From Apiosordaria backusii (Eukaryota; Ascomycota; Sordariomycetes; Sordariales; Lasiosphaeriaceae): a stretch of 64,000 nt of DNA. This document shows, piece by piece, positions 53,842 to 64,000 of the stretch; the stretch's first letter is position 1; each line of letters starts with the position of its first letter. The stretch is taken from assembly GCA_030549205.1 (NCBI GenBank), contig JAUKTV010000001.1, positions 1,550,001 to 1,614,000 on the forward strand. Reading direction: 5' to 3'. Both the position numbers and the translations under genes were made by a program. Under the pieces are notes generated by a model, which was given only the letters and a program-made list of their open reading frames with translations, ran no database searches and was not told the origin of the DNA.

Positions 53842-56800
53842 ATGGGGAGGCCACCAAAATGGAACTTCGACGACCACAAGGACACGTTACGACGGCTCTG
53901 GGTGGATGAGAAGTTGACGATGCCACAATTGAGGGACTACATGAAACTGCATCATCAGTTTGCACCTGTGTAGGTTTATACCTCTCTCTTTTCTTCTGTC
54001 CCCATGCCCCTTGGCTTTTACTGTACAGTGAATCGACCATATTAGATTGATTGGGCGACGCTTCAGACGTGGTGCGCATTACCTACCATCCTCTACCTTG
54101 CTTTCTCCTTTTTGCCGTGCCTTGCGTCTCCGTACTGGCAGTTCTACGGAGCGTCAGACATCACGTTGATCACAAACAACACTTTCACCACAGCTCAGTT
54201 CATACCCAGTCCCCAAATAAAAATGAGAAGATCGACCATTGTGTTCTAATTGCATATCAGTCCCGGGGCGTACTTCAAAAAGTTCACCGAGTGGGATTTC
54301 CCCAGAAAGATAAGCCCCATCTTGAAAGACGAAAACCTCATTGCTCGAGTCAAGGAGCTCTGGTCCCAAAACTATGGCAGCGACGAGATTCTTCGCATCA
54401 CCAGGGAGGAAGGGTTCGACGTCGACCATAGAAATATTACGCGAATCCGAGCCAGGTTCGGCCTGATTCTGAAATTGCCCGGCGGGTATGGAAACCCGAA
54501 ACGTACATTAGCTCGGAAGCACAGGGAGAAAATTAAACAAAAGACGAGCCAAAGTCAGAGTCAGAGCCGGAGTGTCAGTGCGGAGAGGGAGCAGGAAGAG
54601 GACGAGGACGAGGACGGTAGTGGGAGCAGCAGTAACAGCGATGGTGACTCAAGCGACAGTGGTGGAGAGGGGGAGGATGGACCTGAGGAAATCGAGCAGC
54701 AACTGCAACAGGTTCAGGAGCACAACAGCAGCTTGAACAATGCTCCTAGCGGTGGCTACGGCGGACCATATCACAGCAACACTGCTACTGGTACCTATCA
54801 TGATCACTGGAATACAGTCTCAAACCAGCCCTATCGTGGTGGGATGCGCCAGTGGGACAACAGCTACCCACTGGGTTATGCTCCTCCTGTACCGCCCACT
54901 CTCACAGAATCTACCTCTGGCTGGCAACATCAGCAACAAGCAGCCCCATTTCAGCGCCAACCGGAGCAACAACATCAGCAACACCAAGAGCAACAGCAAT
55001 CCGAGCCTCGACAGACTAGTTCTCAGCCGCCAGACGAAGCAGCACTTGCTGCCAAGAGGGAACAAAGAAAACGGCAGGTTGAAGCAGAAGCTGAGGAACT
55101 CTGGCGGACGAAGAAACGCAGACGCCACACCAAGCAATATGGATTTCTTCCCCCTGACCCTGCAGGGCCCCCTCGGTACCCGTCCGAGACAACGCTCACA
55201 GAAGCCAAGGAGATCTTACAGCTCGACCCGGAGGCGTACAAGGGCATCAGAGAGAAGTTTTACAATATATGCATGAGCCACGGTGTCATCAAAAAGACAC
55301 TTATTGGTCCCGAGCGATGGACGCAGTTCAAGGACCAGTTGATCAGAGAGAGCCTACACCTGCGGGCAGCTATGTGGGACCAGGAGAATATGGAGCAGAA
55401 GAAGTTGGCTGTTGAGATTATCTGCAACGACATCACCAAGCGTGTCCGGATTACCCAATCCAAGATCTCCGTTGCCGAGGCCAAACGAATTCTCGGACTG
55501 GATCCCGATAAGGGGAGAGAGGTCCGTGCCGAGCTGTACAACATTCTGGCGGTGGAGCGGTTTGGTCCTGTTCTTGAAGAAGGTATCGAGCGCTTTCGGG
55601 CGCTCAGGCGGAGATGGATCGATGCGAATGACATCTTGAAGGAAGCGTGGACCAATGAAGAGGATCCTGAACATGCCCGCAAGGTCAAGGCTGTCATTGC
55701 GCTCGGTCGTGATGCGGAGAGGAGATATCATGCCGATGTCCACAAGCGCGGCATCGATCCTTTGCGGCCGAGGAGTCCTACCCCTGAACCAACAAAACCA
55801 CCTAAGCCGCCCAAAGAGCCCAGGCCTCCCAAACCTCCCAAGGTGCCTAAGAAGAGGGGAAGGCCCAAAAGGGTGGTTCCTAGTGTTGAAGTTCCCGAGG
55901 GTGATGCTGTTACTCAAGTTGCAGGCCCAGCTTCGGAGCCGGGCATGAATCAAGGTCAGGATAATGCTATTGCTGGAGCTGCCTCTGTTTCCGGCACTCC
56001 TGCCGCCGTGGGTGCCGCACCGGCGGCTGTCCATGCTGGCGCTCCTATCACCGCTCCTGCAGTCCCGGGAGCCTTGCCTACTGCTTCGCCTGCTCCGGTC
56101 CGCGCTCCTCAGTCAGTCAATACGCAGAGGTCGTTGCAGAATCCAGCGCCAGCGCAACTTCAATTCACCATAGAAACACCTCAAGGCGCAACAGATCCGA
56201 ATCTGGTGCCAGGCCTCACGCTCCCAAACCCTGCGAAGAAGCGCCGAGGCCGTCCACCGAAACAAGCTCAGGCACCGACGCATACGCAAGTACATTTTGC
56301 TCCTCCGGTAGATGCAGTGCCATCGCCGGAGGCTGACGACCAGACGCTGATGGATTCCCAGTTGGGTTACGGTGATGATTATGTTCCTGACGATACACCG
56401 GAACCATACGTGGACAATGAAGCCCAAGAGATGCCGAGCCAGGTACCTGTACAGCAGCAGGAACATCAACAGCAACAGACAACGCCCGCACCAGATGCCG
56501 GGAACCAGAGCCAGGCTGCTTCTGTTGGGCCCTTGACGCTGAAGCAAGCCCAAGAGAAATGGTTGAAAGAGCAAGCGCTGCGCCGACAGCAAGAAGAAGC
56601 TGCACAACAAGCTGCCGCCCGGCCAACGACGCGAGCCCGCAGTCAACAGGTACAGAGTCAGCAGGCACAGAATCCACAGGCACAGCACCAACAACAATTT
56701 CGACTATATTCACATGCGCAACAACCCGGACAGCCTCAGATGGCAACATCTGCTCAGCAGCATCATCAGCAATTCCAAGTGGCTACGCCTGCTCAGCCTC

Positions 56801-57330
56801 AGCCAGGTCCGCTGGTGGCTACACTTGGGCAGCTATATCAACAACCCCAGATGGCGGTACAGCAGCAACAACCTCCAATGCCACCGCCTGCTCAGCCGCA
56901 ACAACAGCTGCAGATGGCGACACCCATTCAGCAGCCTCAACGACCCCAGCCTCAAGCCCCGATGGTAGCAGCAGTCCCATCAGCAGTTCCATCAGCACCA
57001 CCACCAGCCCCAGCACCATTAACAAAGGGCACTTTCCCGGCCTACTTCCGGCTTCACAACGCCATCCGTGGTCTGTTCCCCGGCATGAAGCCGCAGTGGA
57101 TACACCTCCTCACATCACGTTCTTATCGCGATCTGAAGGAAGCAGCTGTGGTCAAGACGCCGGGGGCAATGTGCTACAAGATTGAGGGTATTGTCAAGGA
57201 TGGGAATGGAGGCGAGTTGCCACTGCCGGTGACGGACGACATGGAACTGGAGACGTACTTGGAGCATATCGAGGGGAATGGGGGCGGGGCGCCGATGTTT
57301 AATGTTCATTTGTTTCCGGGGGGTATCTAA
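53842..57330 (+). CDS. Clr5-like domain protein with two AT-hooks
   Basis: Probably a nuclear DNA-binding protein of unknown role. Exons 53842-53969 and 54261-57330 are joined by a 291-bp intron (GTAGGT...ATCAG), long for this window; the product is 1065 residues. The join rebuilds a Clr5-like domain (about 7-63: WNFDDHKDTLRRLWVDEKLTMPQL to PGAYFKKFTEWDF) at the expected length. A second helix-turn-helix-like segment follows at about 75-115 (VKELWSQNYGSDEILRIT...RIRARFGL). Two related blocks sit at about 354-404 and 446-495, sharing EAK-IL-LDP...YNI...GxERF. AT-hook-like motifs KKRGRPKR (about 572) and KKRRGRPPK (about 700) lie in Pro/Ala-rich linker. Residues 740-970 are Gln-rich. A conserved-looking C-terminal domain (FPAYFRLHNAIRGLFPGMKP...) closes the protein. 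Confidence 0.75.
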
Positions 57331-57849
57331 TGTTTTTTAGTATTACTTTTCGGAGCTGTTACTTTGACTGCGTTGTGCTGTATTCTGATACTAATAGAGA
57401 TTAGAGGGGGGGTGTATTTAAGGTAATTAGTGTGTAGGCCTGTTTGTAATAAAACTTAGCAATCGAAATATACATTCAAGACTCCATTATAAGAACGCAT
57501 CGAATATGGGATTAGATTTCGTAGTAGAGTTGTTATCAAGGCGAAGCAGGGTTGGGGTTAGGGCTCTCTTAGTAGTAGTGAACCTTGATGGTTTTTCCCA
57601 ACCCTGTCCAGCCTGAGCATTTCAAGCGGCCCCACATCCATTTCTCACGACTTGCTGCCAGTTGCTTCCCCCGCGCGATTCCCAATCCCAAAATCCCAAC
57701 TGCGACTTTGGTTTTGTTTGGTTGCGACCCGACCACTATATCGCAACAACAACAGCCACCACAACTCCCAATCTTGAGTTGCCTTTTCCGACACACCTCC
57801 CCAACAAAGTATCACAGAAGAAAAAAGCAAGAAAAAAAGCAACGCAAAA
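57331..57849. other. Intergenic spacer
   Basis: 3' flank of the Clr5-like gene and promoter of the Y14 gene. An A-rich leader precedes the Y14 ATG. No other feature was recognised. Confidence 0.5.
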
Positions 57850-58591
57850 ATGTCCACCGCAGGCGACGACACAATGGAGCTCGACAATGTCGACGAGCCC
57901 ACCCAACAGCAGCAACAGCAGCAACCAACTTCGTCAACGTATGCCAACACCTCGGCCATGCAGACGCACACGCGCGCGACGGCCGTCCGGTCGATCGAGG
58001 GGTGGATCATCATGGTGACGAACGTGCATGAGGAGGCGGACGAGGAGGCGATTCATGACATGTTTGGGGAGTATGGCGAGATTAGAAATGTTCACCTAAA
58101 CTTGGACCGGAGGACGGGTTACGTGAAGGTTTGTTTGTCCCCCTACTGTCCCTACCCCCCTTTGGTCAATATCATCTTCCGGTTGGAAAGGTGCTATCGT
58201 TTTCTTGAGAGAAGGGGGGGGGGGGTATCATTTTCGGGAGGGTTTGCTAATAGATGAGCGGTAAATAATATAGGGCTACGCACTTATCGAATACTCCACC
58301 ATCGAGGAAGCCAGAGCCGCGATTGACGGGGCGCACAACACCCCCCTCCTGGAGCAGAACGTTCAGGTTGATTTTGCGTTTGTGAGGCCGCCTCCTGGGA
58401 AGCAAGGGCAGGGTCAGGGTCAGGGGCATAATGGGGAGTTTCGCGGGGGTGGTGGCGGGGGGAGGGGTCAGAGGGGGAATAACAACCGAGGGCAGAGGAG
58501 CGGGAGGTCGAGGAGTCGGAGTCCGGGGGTTGATAATAATGAGAGAAGGAGGGGGGGTGGGAGAGAAGATGATGAGGATGAGGACTTGTAG
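57850..58591 (+). CDS. RNA-binding protein Y14 (RBM8A), exon junction complex
   Basis: Y14 pairs with Mago in the exon junction complex, which marks spliced mRNA. Exons 57850-58128 and 58274-58591 give 198 residues. One RRM spans about 51-130: GWIIMVTNVHEEADEEAIHDMFGEYGEIRNVHLNLDRRTG, the phrase typical of Y14. RNP1 is GYALIEY, and the intron falls exactly between RTGYVK and GYALIEY. The N-terminus is acidic with a polyGln tract. The C-terminus is an RGG/RS tail (RGGGGGGRGQRGNNNRG, GRSRSRSPG), longer in Gly than the animal protein. The intron (145 bp) contains a G12 run at 58214-58225. Presence of Y14 suits a filamentous ascomycete and excludes budding yeasts such as Saccharomyces. Confidence 0.93.
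58214..58225 (+). repeat. G12 homopolymer in the Y14 intron
   Basis: Twelve G in a row on the transcribed strand within the intron. Such tracts are unstable and can form G-quadruplex-like structures; the effect here is unknown. Confidence 0.8.
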
Positions 58592-59393
58592 TAGAAGAGC
58601 CTTGAAAGCACTCTGAGTCTGGGATCTCTTGAGGTGGATGGGGAAGGACACAAAAACTTGAGTCCGTGGGAGTGATAGGTTGAGGGGAGGGGAGGTAGAG
58701 AAAAGCTAAGAGCTCAAAAGCCGAATGTGTTTGCTGTCCTGTCTCGAGTCTAGGGATAGAAGACTCGGGTATGGAGACAAGAAACACAGTCGGCATCTTG
58801 AGGCGATTATGCCACAGTGAGTTGACCTGAGCATTTTGTACGAGAATCACGGCTAACAACCTAGTTTAGGAACCATCAGAATGAGAATTGGCGATGGTAA
58901 ATGTGAGATTAAAGGAGGCAGTTTACGCCTGTCAAGTCAGATCTCTTTCTCACTACTATAACCGCTACTAAACTGGGATGGATGTTTTGCGTGACAATTA
59001 AACGGATTTGTTTCCCAATGTGTGATTTCCATCTGGTAAACCCCAAGGGGTCACTCCATCCTATTGCCTGCCGTGAAGTTCGGCATTCTGATTCTCTGTG
59101 CAAGTCGTGCTTCGTACCTTCTAACAATTTTCACGATCAGCCCATGAGGTCATGCAAAACGCGGGCGGCCTCACGATTTTACCTCGGGTAACGTTGATCT
59201 CCCTTATTATCCTCGACTTTTTCCAGATCACCTGGTGTGTTTCGATATATAAAGGATTGGCAAAAAAAACATGTGATGATATTCCCCAAAACGCCCATTA
59301 CCCGTGATTGACTCCCGTACACCCCCTTTCCCTCCTTGCTAATTATCAAGTAATACAGTACATTCTATCCCATTGTTTGCATTTCTCATCCCC
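58592..59393. other. Convergent intergenic region
   Basis: 3' flanks of Y14 (+) and Rad50 (-). No gene, RNA or repeat was recognised. Confidence 0.5.
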
Positions 59394-62300
59394 TTACTCA
59401 GAGATCCTCGTGATATTCTCCACCCGAATAATACTCTGCTGCTTCGCGTTCCGCTCCACCCGGTAGAAGGTATCACAAAAGTCCTGGCACCGCATGTGCT
59501 TTAAGAACTCCTCGTCGTGGGTAATCACAATCAGCTGGAGGTTCCCCTGCGACTGCCTCGCCTTGATGATGTTGTGCAAGCTGTTGGCCAAGCTGCGGAT
59601 GTTGTCGCTGTCGAGGTTGGTCGTCGGCTCGTCCAGCGCGATCAAGCCGCAGTTGACTCCAAACGACTCGGCGAGTGCCAAACGGATGATGATGCTAGCA
59701 AGAACTTTTTGACCTGCCGAGCAGCGCCCGCGCATGTCCATTTCGGTGTCACCTTTTACCATGGAGACGCGATAGTTGTAGTTGCGCTTGCCACCGCCGG
59801 AGCCAGCGCCGGCTTCCACGTCGGAGCGGATCTGGATGGTGTCGATATCTGTTCCTTGATATGTCTCCCTCCAAAGCTCGCCGATGATGCGGTTGATCTC
59901 CTCCATTTTGAGCGAGTGGAACTGCATAATCGCGTGGTCGAGCGCTGAGGTGCCGCGGCCAAGGTCATCAATCGCTGCTTTGGTCGTCTCGACTTTGATG
60001 TGTGACTCCTTGTACTTGGCTTTGGCATCCTTCAGGTCGAGCTCGTATTCATCCATCAGACGCTTTAGCTGATCGTCCTTGGATGACAGATTGCCCGTCA
60101 ACCGTTCGCGCTCCGCTGCCATCCGACTGCGTTGGTCTTCGAGATACCGGGCCTCCCGGCTGAGGCGTTCGTAGTCTTCCTGGGCATTGCGAGACTCGAG
60201 CTCCTCGATCTCCTGTTCGAGAGCGACCCGCTCCCGGAGGTTCTTGCGGTAGGTCAAATTGTCAGAGATGTTCCTCTTTTTGGCATCGCTGTTGTCGATC
60301 TCCTTGTTCAGCTTGTTGATCTGAACTGTCAGGTCCTTCATCTCAGTTTCGATGTTCGTGATAGCTGCCTCCAGTGTGGCAATTGTGCGCTGGTTGGAGG
60401 CCAGATTGGAAGGGCCGCCACGCTCAAGATACTCTTGGATTTCGTTGTTGATCATCTTGAGCTCACTGACAGTACCAGCAATGGCATCACGCTCCTCTGT
60501 GACCTTTTGTTCCTTGGAGCGGCCATGCTGTCGCACTTCCTCTAGAGCAGAGCGTGCGGTTGCCATCTCCGGCTCGAGAGCTTCCAAGTCACTGTCGGCA
60601 GTCTGAACAGATTCACGGAGTTGGGCTTGTTCCTCCTTGAACCGACGAATTTGATCCTGAAGACTCTTTTTCCGCTCGAGTTGCTGAACCGCAGTGCTGA
60701 TTTTGTGTCTCAACTCGAGCCTCTCAACCTCAAGCTGTGAGGCCAAGTCCTTCAACCGCTGCCTCTCTAGGGTAAGTTTGTTGAGTTTGGCCTGGGCAAC
60801 TCGAGTTTGCTCCGCACAGGCTGTCTGCTCTTCGTTGATCTCGTCGGGGCTGCGAGTCGTGATGCTCGAAGATTGTTGCGATCGCTCAACCTGCCTCTCG
60901 GCTTCCTGGATGTCTTTGTGGTTTTGGGAAATCTTCAAGACATTCTTGCTCAGAGCATCCATCTCCCGTCGTTTCTCTTCCGCCTTACTAAAGACGAGGT
61001 CCTTGTCCTCCAGGCGCCGCACCAGGTCATCTTTTAGAGCCGAGGCCACGTTGAGCTCCATGTTCAAAGCAGGCACTTCTTTTTCAACACGCTTGTATGT
61101 ATCATACTGCGCGCGCACAGCTTTCAACTGTCGGAGGCGACCGGCAAAGTCTGCCCTGTCCGCCTCCAGCTCCTCCTTCACTTCGTCACCGAGTGCCTTG
61201 GCAATCTTTTGAAAGAACCGCCTCTTGACGTCCTCCTGGTTGTGGAAATCTCGATCGCAAAGGTTACACTTGTTGTGCTTTTCCGCAACTGTCTTGACCT
61301 TGCCGTAGTAGGATTTCATCTCGTCAGTAAGTTTGATGTCGGACTCGATCTGTGCAAGCTCTGTCTCGACATGCTTTGTTTGCCTCTCATAGTCTTCGAT
61401 AGGTGGTTGATCAGGATCGTTCTCGTCCCTAGTATCGCGCAGTGCTTTCAAAACAGCACGTTGGCAGGTCTGGTTCTCCGTTGACAACTTAGAGTGCCGC
61501 TCGCGCGTGGTGGACAACTTGTACTCGACCTGCTTGAGCTCTTGTTGCGTGGCATCTTTTTGTTTCCTGGCTTCGGCAACAACATTGTCCTGCTTCCTCA
61601 GCGCGTTCTGAAATTCAGCTTCAACGGTATCCGGCGTCCAGTTTGCGCCAAGAAGAGCCGAAAGCTGGTCAGACCAGGTGTTCTTGAGAATGTCAAGATC
61701 ACGTCGTCGATCAGTCAGCTGCTTCTTGCGCAAATCAAGTTGTGCGCGCTCGGATGCCAATCTGGTGCATTCGACAAGCTCTCGGCCAAGCTTAGCAGAT
61801 TGGGTTTCCAACTGCCAAATCTCATCATTGACCTTCTTGATTTGGTCGTCGAGATCCGCAGATTGTTCGTCGGCCTTGGCGGTCTCAATCCTGGCCTCGA
61901 CTTCTTTCATTTCTGCGCGGAGCGCGGCTTCAGAGCCCTCGTCCACGTCTAGTGAGCTCAGCTCGCTTTGGACAGTGGCCGATTCTCTCCCGACTGCCAT
62001 GATGCGCTGCTTTGCTGACGCTCGATCCCGGTTGAGAGATTGCTTCCGCCCCTCAAGCTCAGCAATGACAGAACTCTTCTTGTCCAATTCCTCGGCATTG
62101 GCCCGTTGAAGGCGTTCAAGCTCGCGTTTCTTGTCATTCAGAGCCTTCTGAATGCGCTCATAAAAGGACTCGATTTGCGCATCGTCCATGTCGCCATCAT
62201 AACCGCGAATCTCGTGGCGTTCGGCAGCCTCATGAACCATCCGATCTCTTGTAACAAGTTGGCGCTCGTACTTGTCTTTGTCGGATTGATGCTTGCCCTG

Positions 62301-63416
62301 TTCAGCGACTTTAGCGGTGTGCTTGTCCCGAGACTGCTTCAGCTCCGCTTGAAGCGCATGATATTGCGCAGCCTTCCTATCTCTATCGGCCACCGTCCTC
62401 TCGATTGTCTGCGCATATTCGTCCAGTGTGTTCCGCAGCACCTGGTCGGTGTCCGGCAGCTCTTCAATACGGCTTCGCAGTTCCTTGATAGCCTCGCTCT
62501 TGTACTCGAGCTTCTCTGTCTTGTTTTGCAAATCGTTCACAATATTTAGGAAGCTGTTGGCCTGCTTGTGCTTATCCTTAATTTCGTCTGCCTTCTGGTC
62601 CATTTGCTGAAGAATGTCGTGACACTTATCCGTCGCTTCTTCGATCTCTCGGGTCATCTCTGCCATAAGCCTGCCAACCTTGTCGGCCCTCTCCTTGTTG
62701 ACCTTGTCCTGTGTTTCTTGGATTTTGAGCTCTCGCAGCTCCTCTCCTTTTCTCTTGCGAAGAACTTTAAGATTGTCAATGACCTTGGTGTATTTCATGG
62801 CCTCGAAGATCTCGTCGAATCGCTTCTTCAGAGCTGATGGTTCACTCATGGGCCACATGGACTCATCCTGGTGGCAAAAGATGACGGCCTCGAGCACAGC
62901 GGGCGAAACACCCAACTTTTCTGGCACCAGCTTGTCCAACTCCATCACTCTGGTAGAAATAACATGGCGATCATTTGACTTTCCTCCGCCTTTGCCCCTG
63001 AGAAGCAGACTCCCTTCCAGTGTCTTTAGCGATCTCGAGGCCTTCTTGACCGTCAACTGCACGTTGCGGGTCACAACATACTGCTCCCCTATGGTCGATC
63101 GAAATGACACCTTGACCTGTGCGCGCACATCTTTCTCGCCGGTCAATTCAGGCTCATGAATAAAGGCGCCGCCTTTGCTGTTGGGCGGGAGCTCGCCAGT
63201 GGTGGCATATTTGAGGCATTCAATCACAGTCTAATAGTTCATATCAGCATCGACGTGATGTTGGGACGGAATTACGGCTTAAGAGAGACCCACCGTCTTG
63301 CCTGAACCATTGTACCCGACAATCAGTGTGAGCGGTGTGTTAAAGGCAATAGCCTGCTGCTCTTGGGGACTGAAGGAGCGCACTCCCAAGATGGACAACT
63401 TCTCGATCCTGGACAT
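59394..63416 (-). CDS. rad50: DNA double-strand break repair ATPase Rad50
   Basis: Rad50 forms the Mre11-Rad50-Nbs1 complex that tethers and processes DNA ends and activates the ATM-type checkpoint. Exons 63294-63416 and 59394-63230 (63-bp intron, GTGGGT...TTAG) give 1319 residues, the normal family length. The Walker A motif GYNGSGKTT is split by the intron, after GSGKT (about residues 34-41). The Q-loop is CHQDESMWP near 165. The coiled coil covers about 190-1090 with a central zinc hook CNLCDR near 697. The ABC signature region CSAGQKVLASIIIRLALAE lies near 1212 and Walker B LIALDEPTTNLD near 1238. The first exon is certain because it supplies the only Walker A lysine. Confidence 0.96.
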
Positions 63417-64000
63417 GGTGGTTTTCGCGTAGGGATCGAGAAGCGGAACAAGTCAATCTAAATCATACGATGAAGGGTCCCATGCGCTAACGATCGTTGG
63501 CTAATTCCTGCATGTACAGCGGTAGGTGCGTCTTGGCTTGTGAGAACAACTTTGGGGCGCAGCTTGCGAGGATACGGGATAAAATCGTCTTGTGATAAGC
63601 AGCTGCTGAGATGAAAACCCAAGCCTGAGTTTATAAAGCGCGTCGCTGTCGCGGTTTTTGGGTAGAGGCAAGGGTTGGGAAACACGTCCTCACGTGGGCC
63701 CGAGCTCAGCTCAATTCAGGCAGCACTGAGCTGCTGCTTTGGGGGGAAGAAAGTGGCCTCAGCTCAATGGACCGCTGACAAAGAAGGAGGGGCCAAATTC
63801 GGGCAGATCCAACCCCGCAATGCCACCCACCGGAGCACATGGTCCTAAGTTCAAACTTCTTGAAGATCTCCATGAACAGCCAAAGAACTACATAGGTACA
63901 CTAGGAAAAGATAAACGGCAGGCAAAGTTTCCGCACGTGGACTTCTCCAAATCCGGTCAGCCAGGGCTACCCGTGAATCTCAGGGCTCTGACTGGGCGGC
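63417..64000. other. Rad50 upstream region to window end
   Basis: Promoter side of rad50. No coding frame longer than about 75 codons and no RNA gene were recognised. A neighbouring gene may begin beyond the edge. Confidence 0.5.

Overview
This window looks like ordinary, gene-rich nuclear DNA of a filamentous ascomycete, most likely a sordariomycete. Introns are short (mostly 50-75 bp, GT-AG, usually with a CTRAC-type branch motif). The proteins have long low-complexity tails. A single dispersed 5S rRNA gene sits alone between protein genes, as in Neurospora-type fungi. The gene content is typical of fungal chromosomes. Almost all genes are conserved housekeeping or regulatory genes. I see no secondary-metabolite cluster, virus, CRISPR array or bacterial island. 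One small transposon-like element is present (18881-19093).

Layout, left to right. 1-1780: 3' part of an Rgp1-type Golgi exchange-factor gene (+). 2529-4779: five-exon HSPA12-like Hsp70 ATPase (-). 4780-7862: no gene. 7863-10325: Ime2/MAK-type kinase (-). 10326-14412: no gene, then a 5S rRNA gene (-, 14413-14531). 14915-16906: Rrn9-like protein with a C2H2 finger (+). 17499-18710: DUF5672 type II membrane protein (+). 18881-19093: MITE-like element. 19359-22452: mitochondrial isoleucyl-tRNA synthetase (+). 22797-25202: Rok1 DEAD-box helicase (+). 25382-26806: SPRY-domain protein (-). 27769-30050: VWA plus alpha-kinase gene with reading-frame breaks (-). 30621-33317: vacuolar-type Ca2+/H+ exchanger (-). 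34426-35538: F-box protein (-). 37040-42444: very large PhoD-like phosphatase (-). 44835-47495: kexin (+). 48600-48953: orphan Myb/SANT reading frame (-), abutting 48926-50565: Snx4/Atg24-type sorting nexin (-). 51392-53253: PP4 regulatory subunit R2 (+). 53842-57330: Clr5-like AT-hook protein (+). 57850-58591: exon-junction protein Y14 (+). 59394-63416: Rad50 (-).

These genes do not form a pathway. Several share themes: ribosome and RNA production (5S, Rrn9-like, Rok1, Y14), DNA damage and meiosis (Rad50, PP4-R2, Ime2-like) and Golgi/endosome/vacuole traffic (Rgp1, kexin, Snx4, Ca2+/H+ exchanger).

Items most worth a second look: the MITE-like element with 27-bp terminal inverted repeats and a flanking duplication; the divergent 5S isotype whose helix II is kept by compensating bases; the VWA/alpha-kinase gene broken by two single-base frameshifts and an in-frame TGA; a 53-bp-period tandem duplication at the end of the sorting-nexin gene that could act as a new intron joining it to a Myb domain; and a two-repeat, AT-hook Clr5-like protein of unknown role. 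Exon joins were deduced by eye from splice signals, reading phase and family resemblance; no transcript or database evidence was available.
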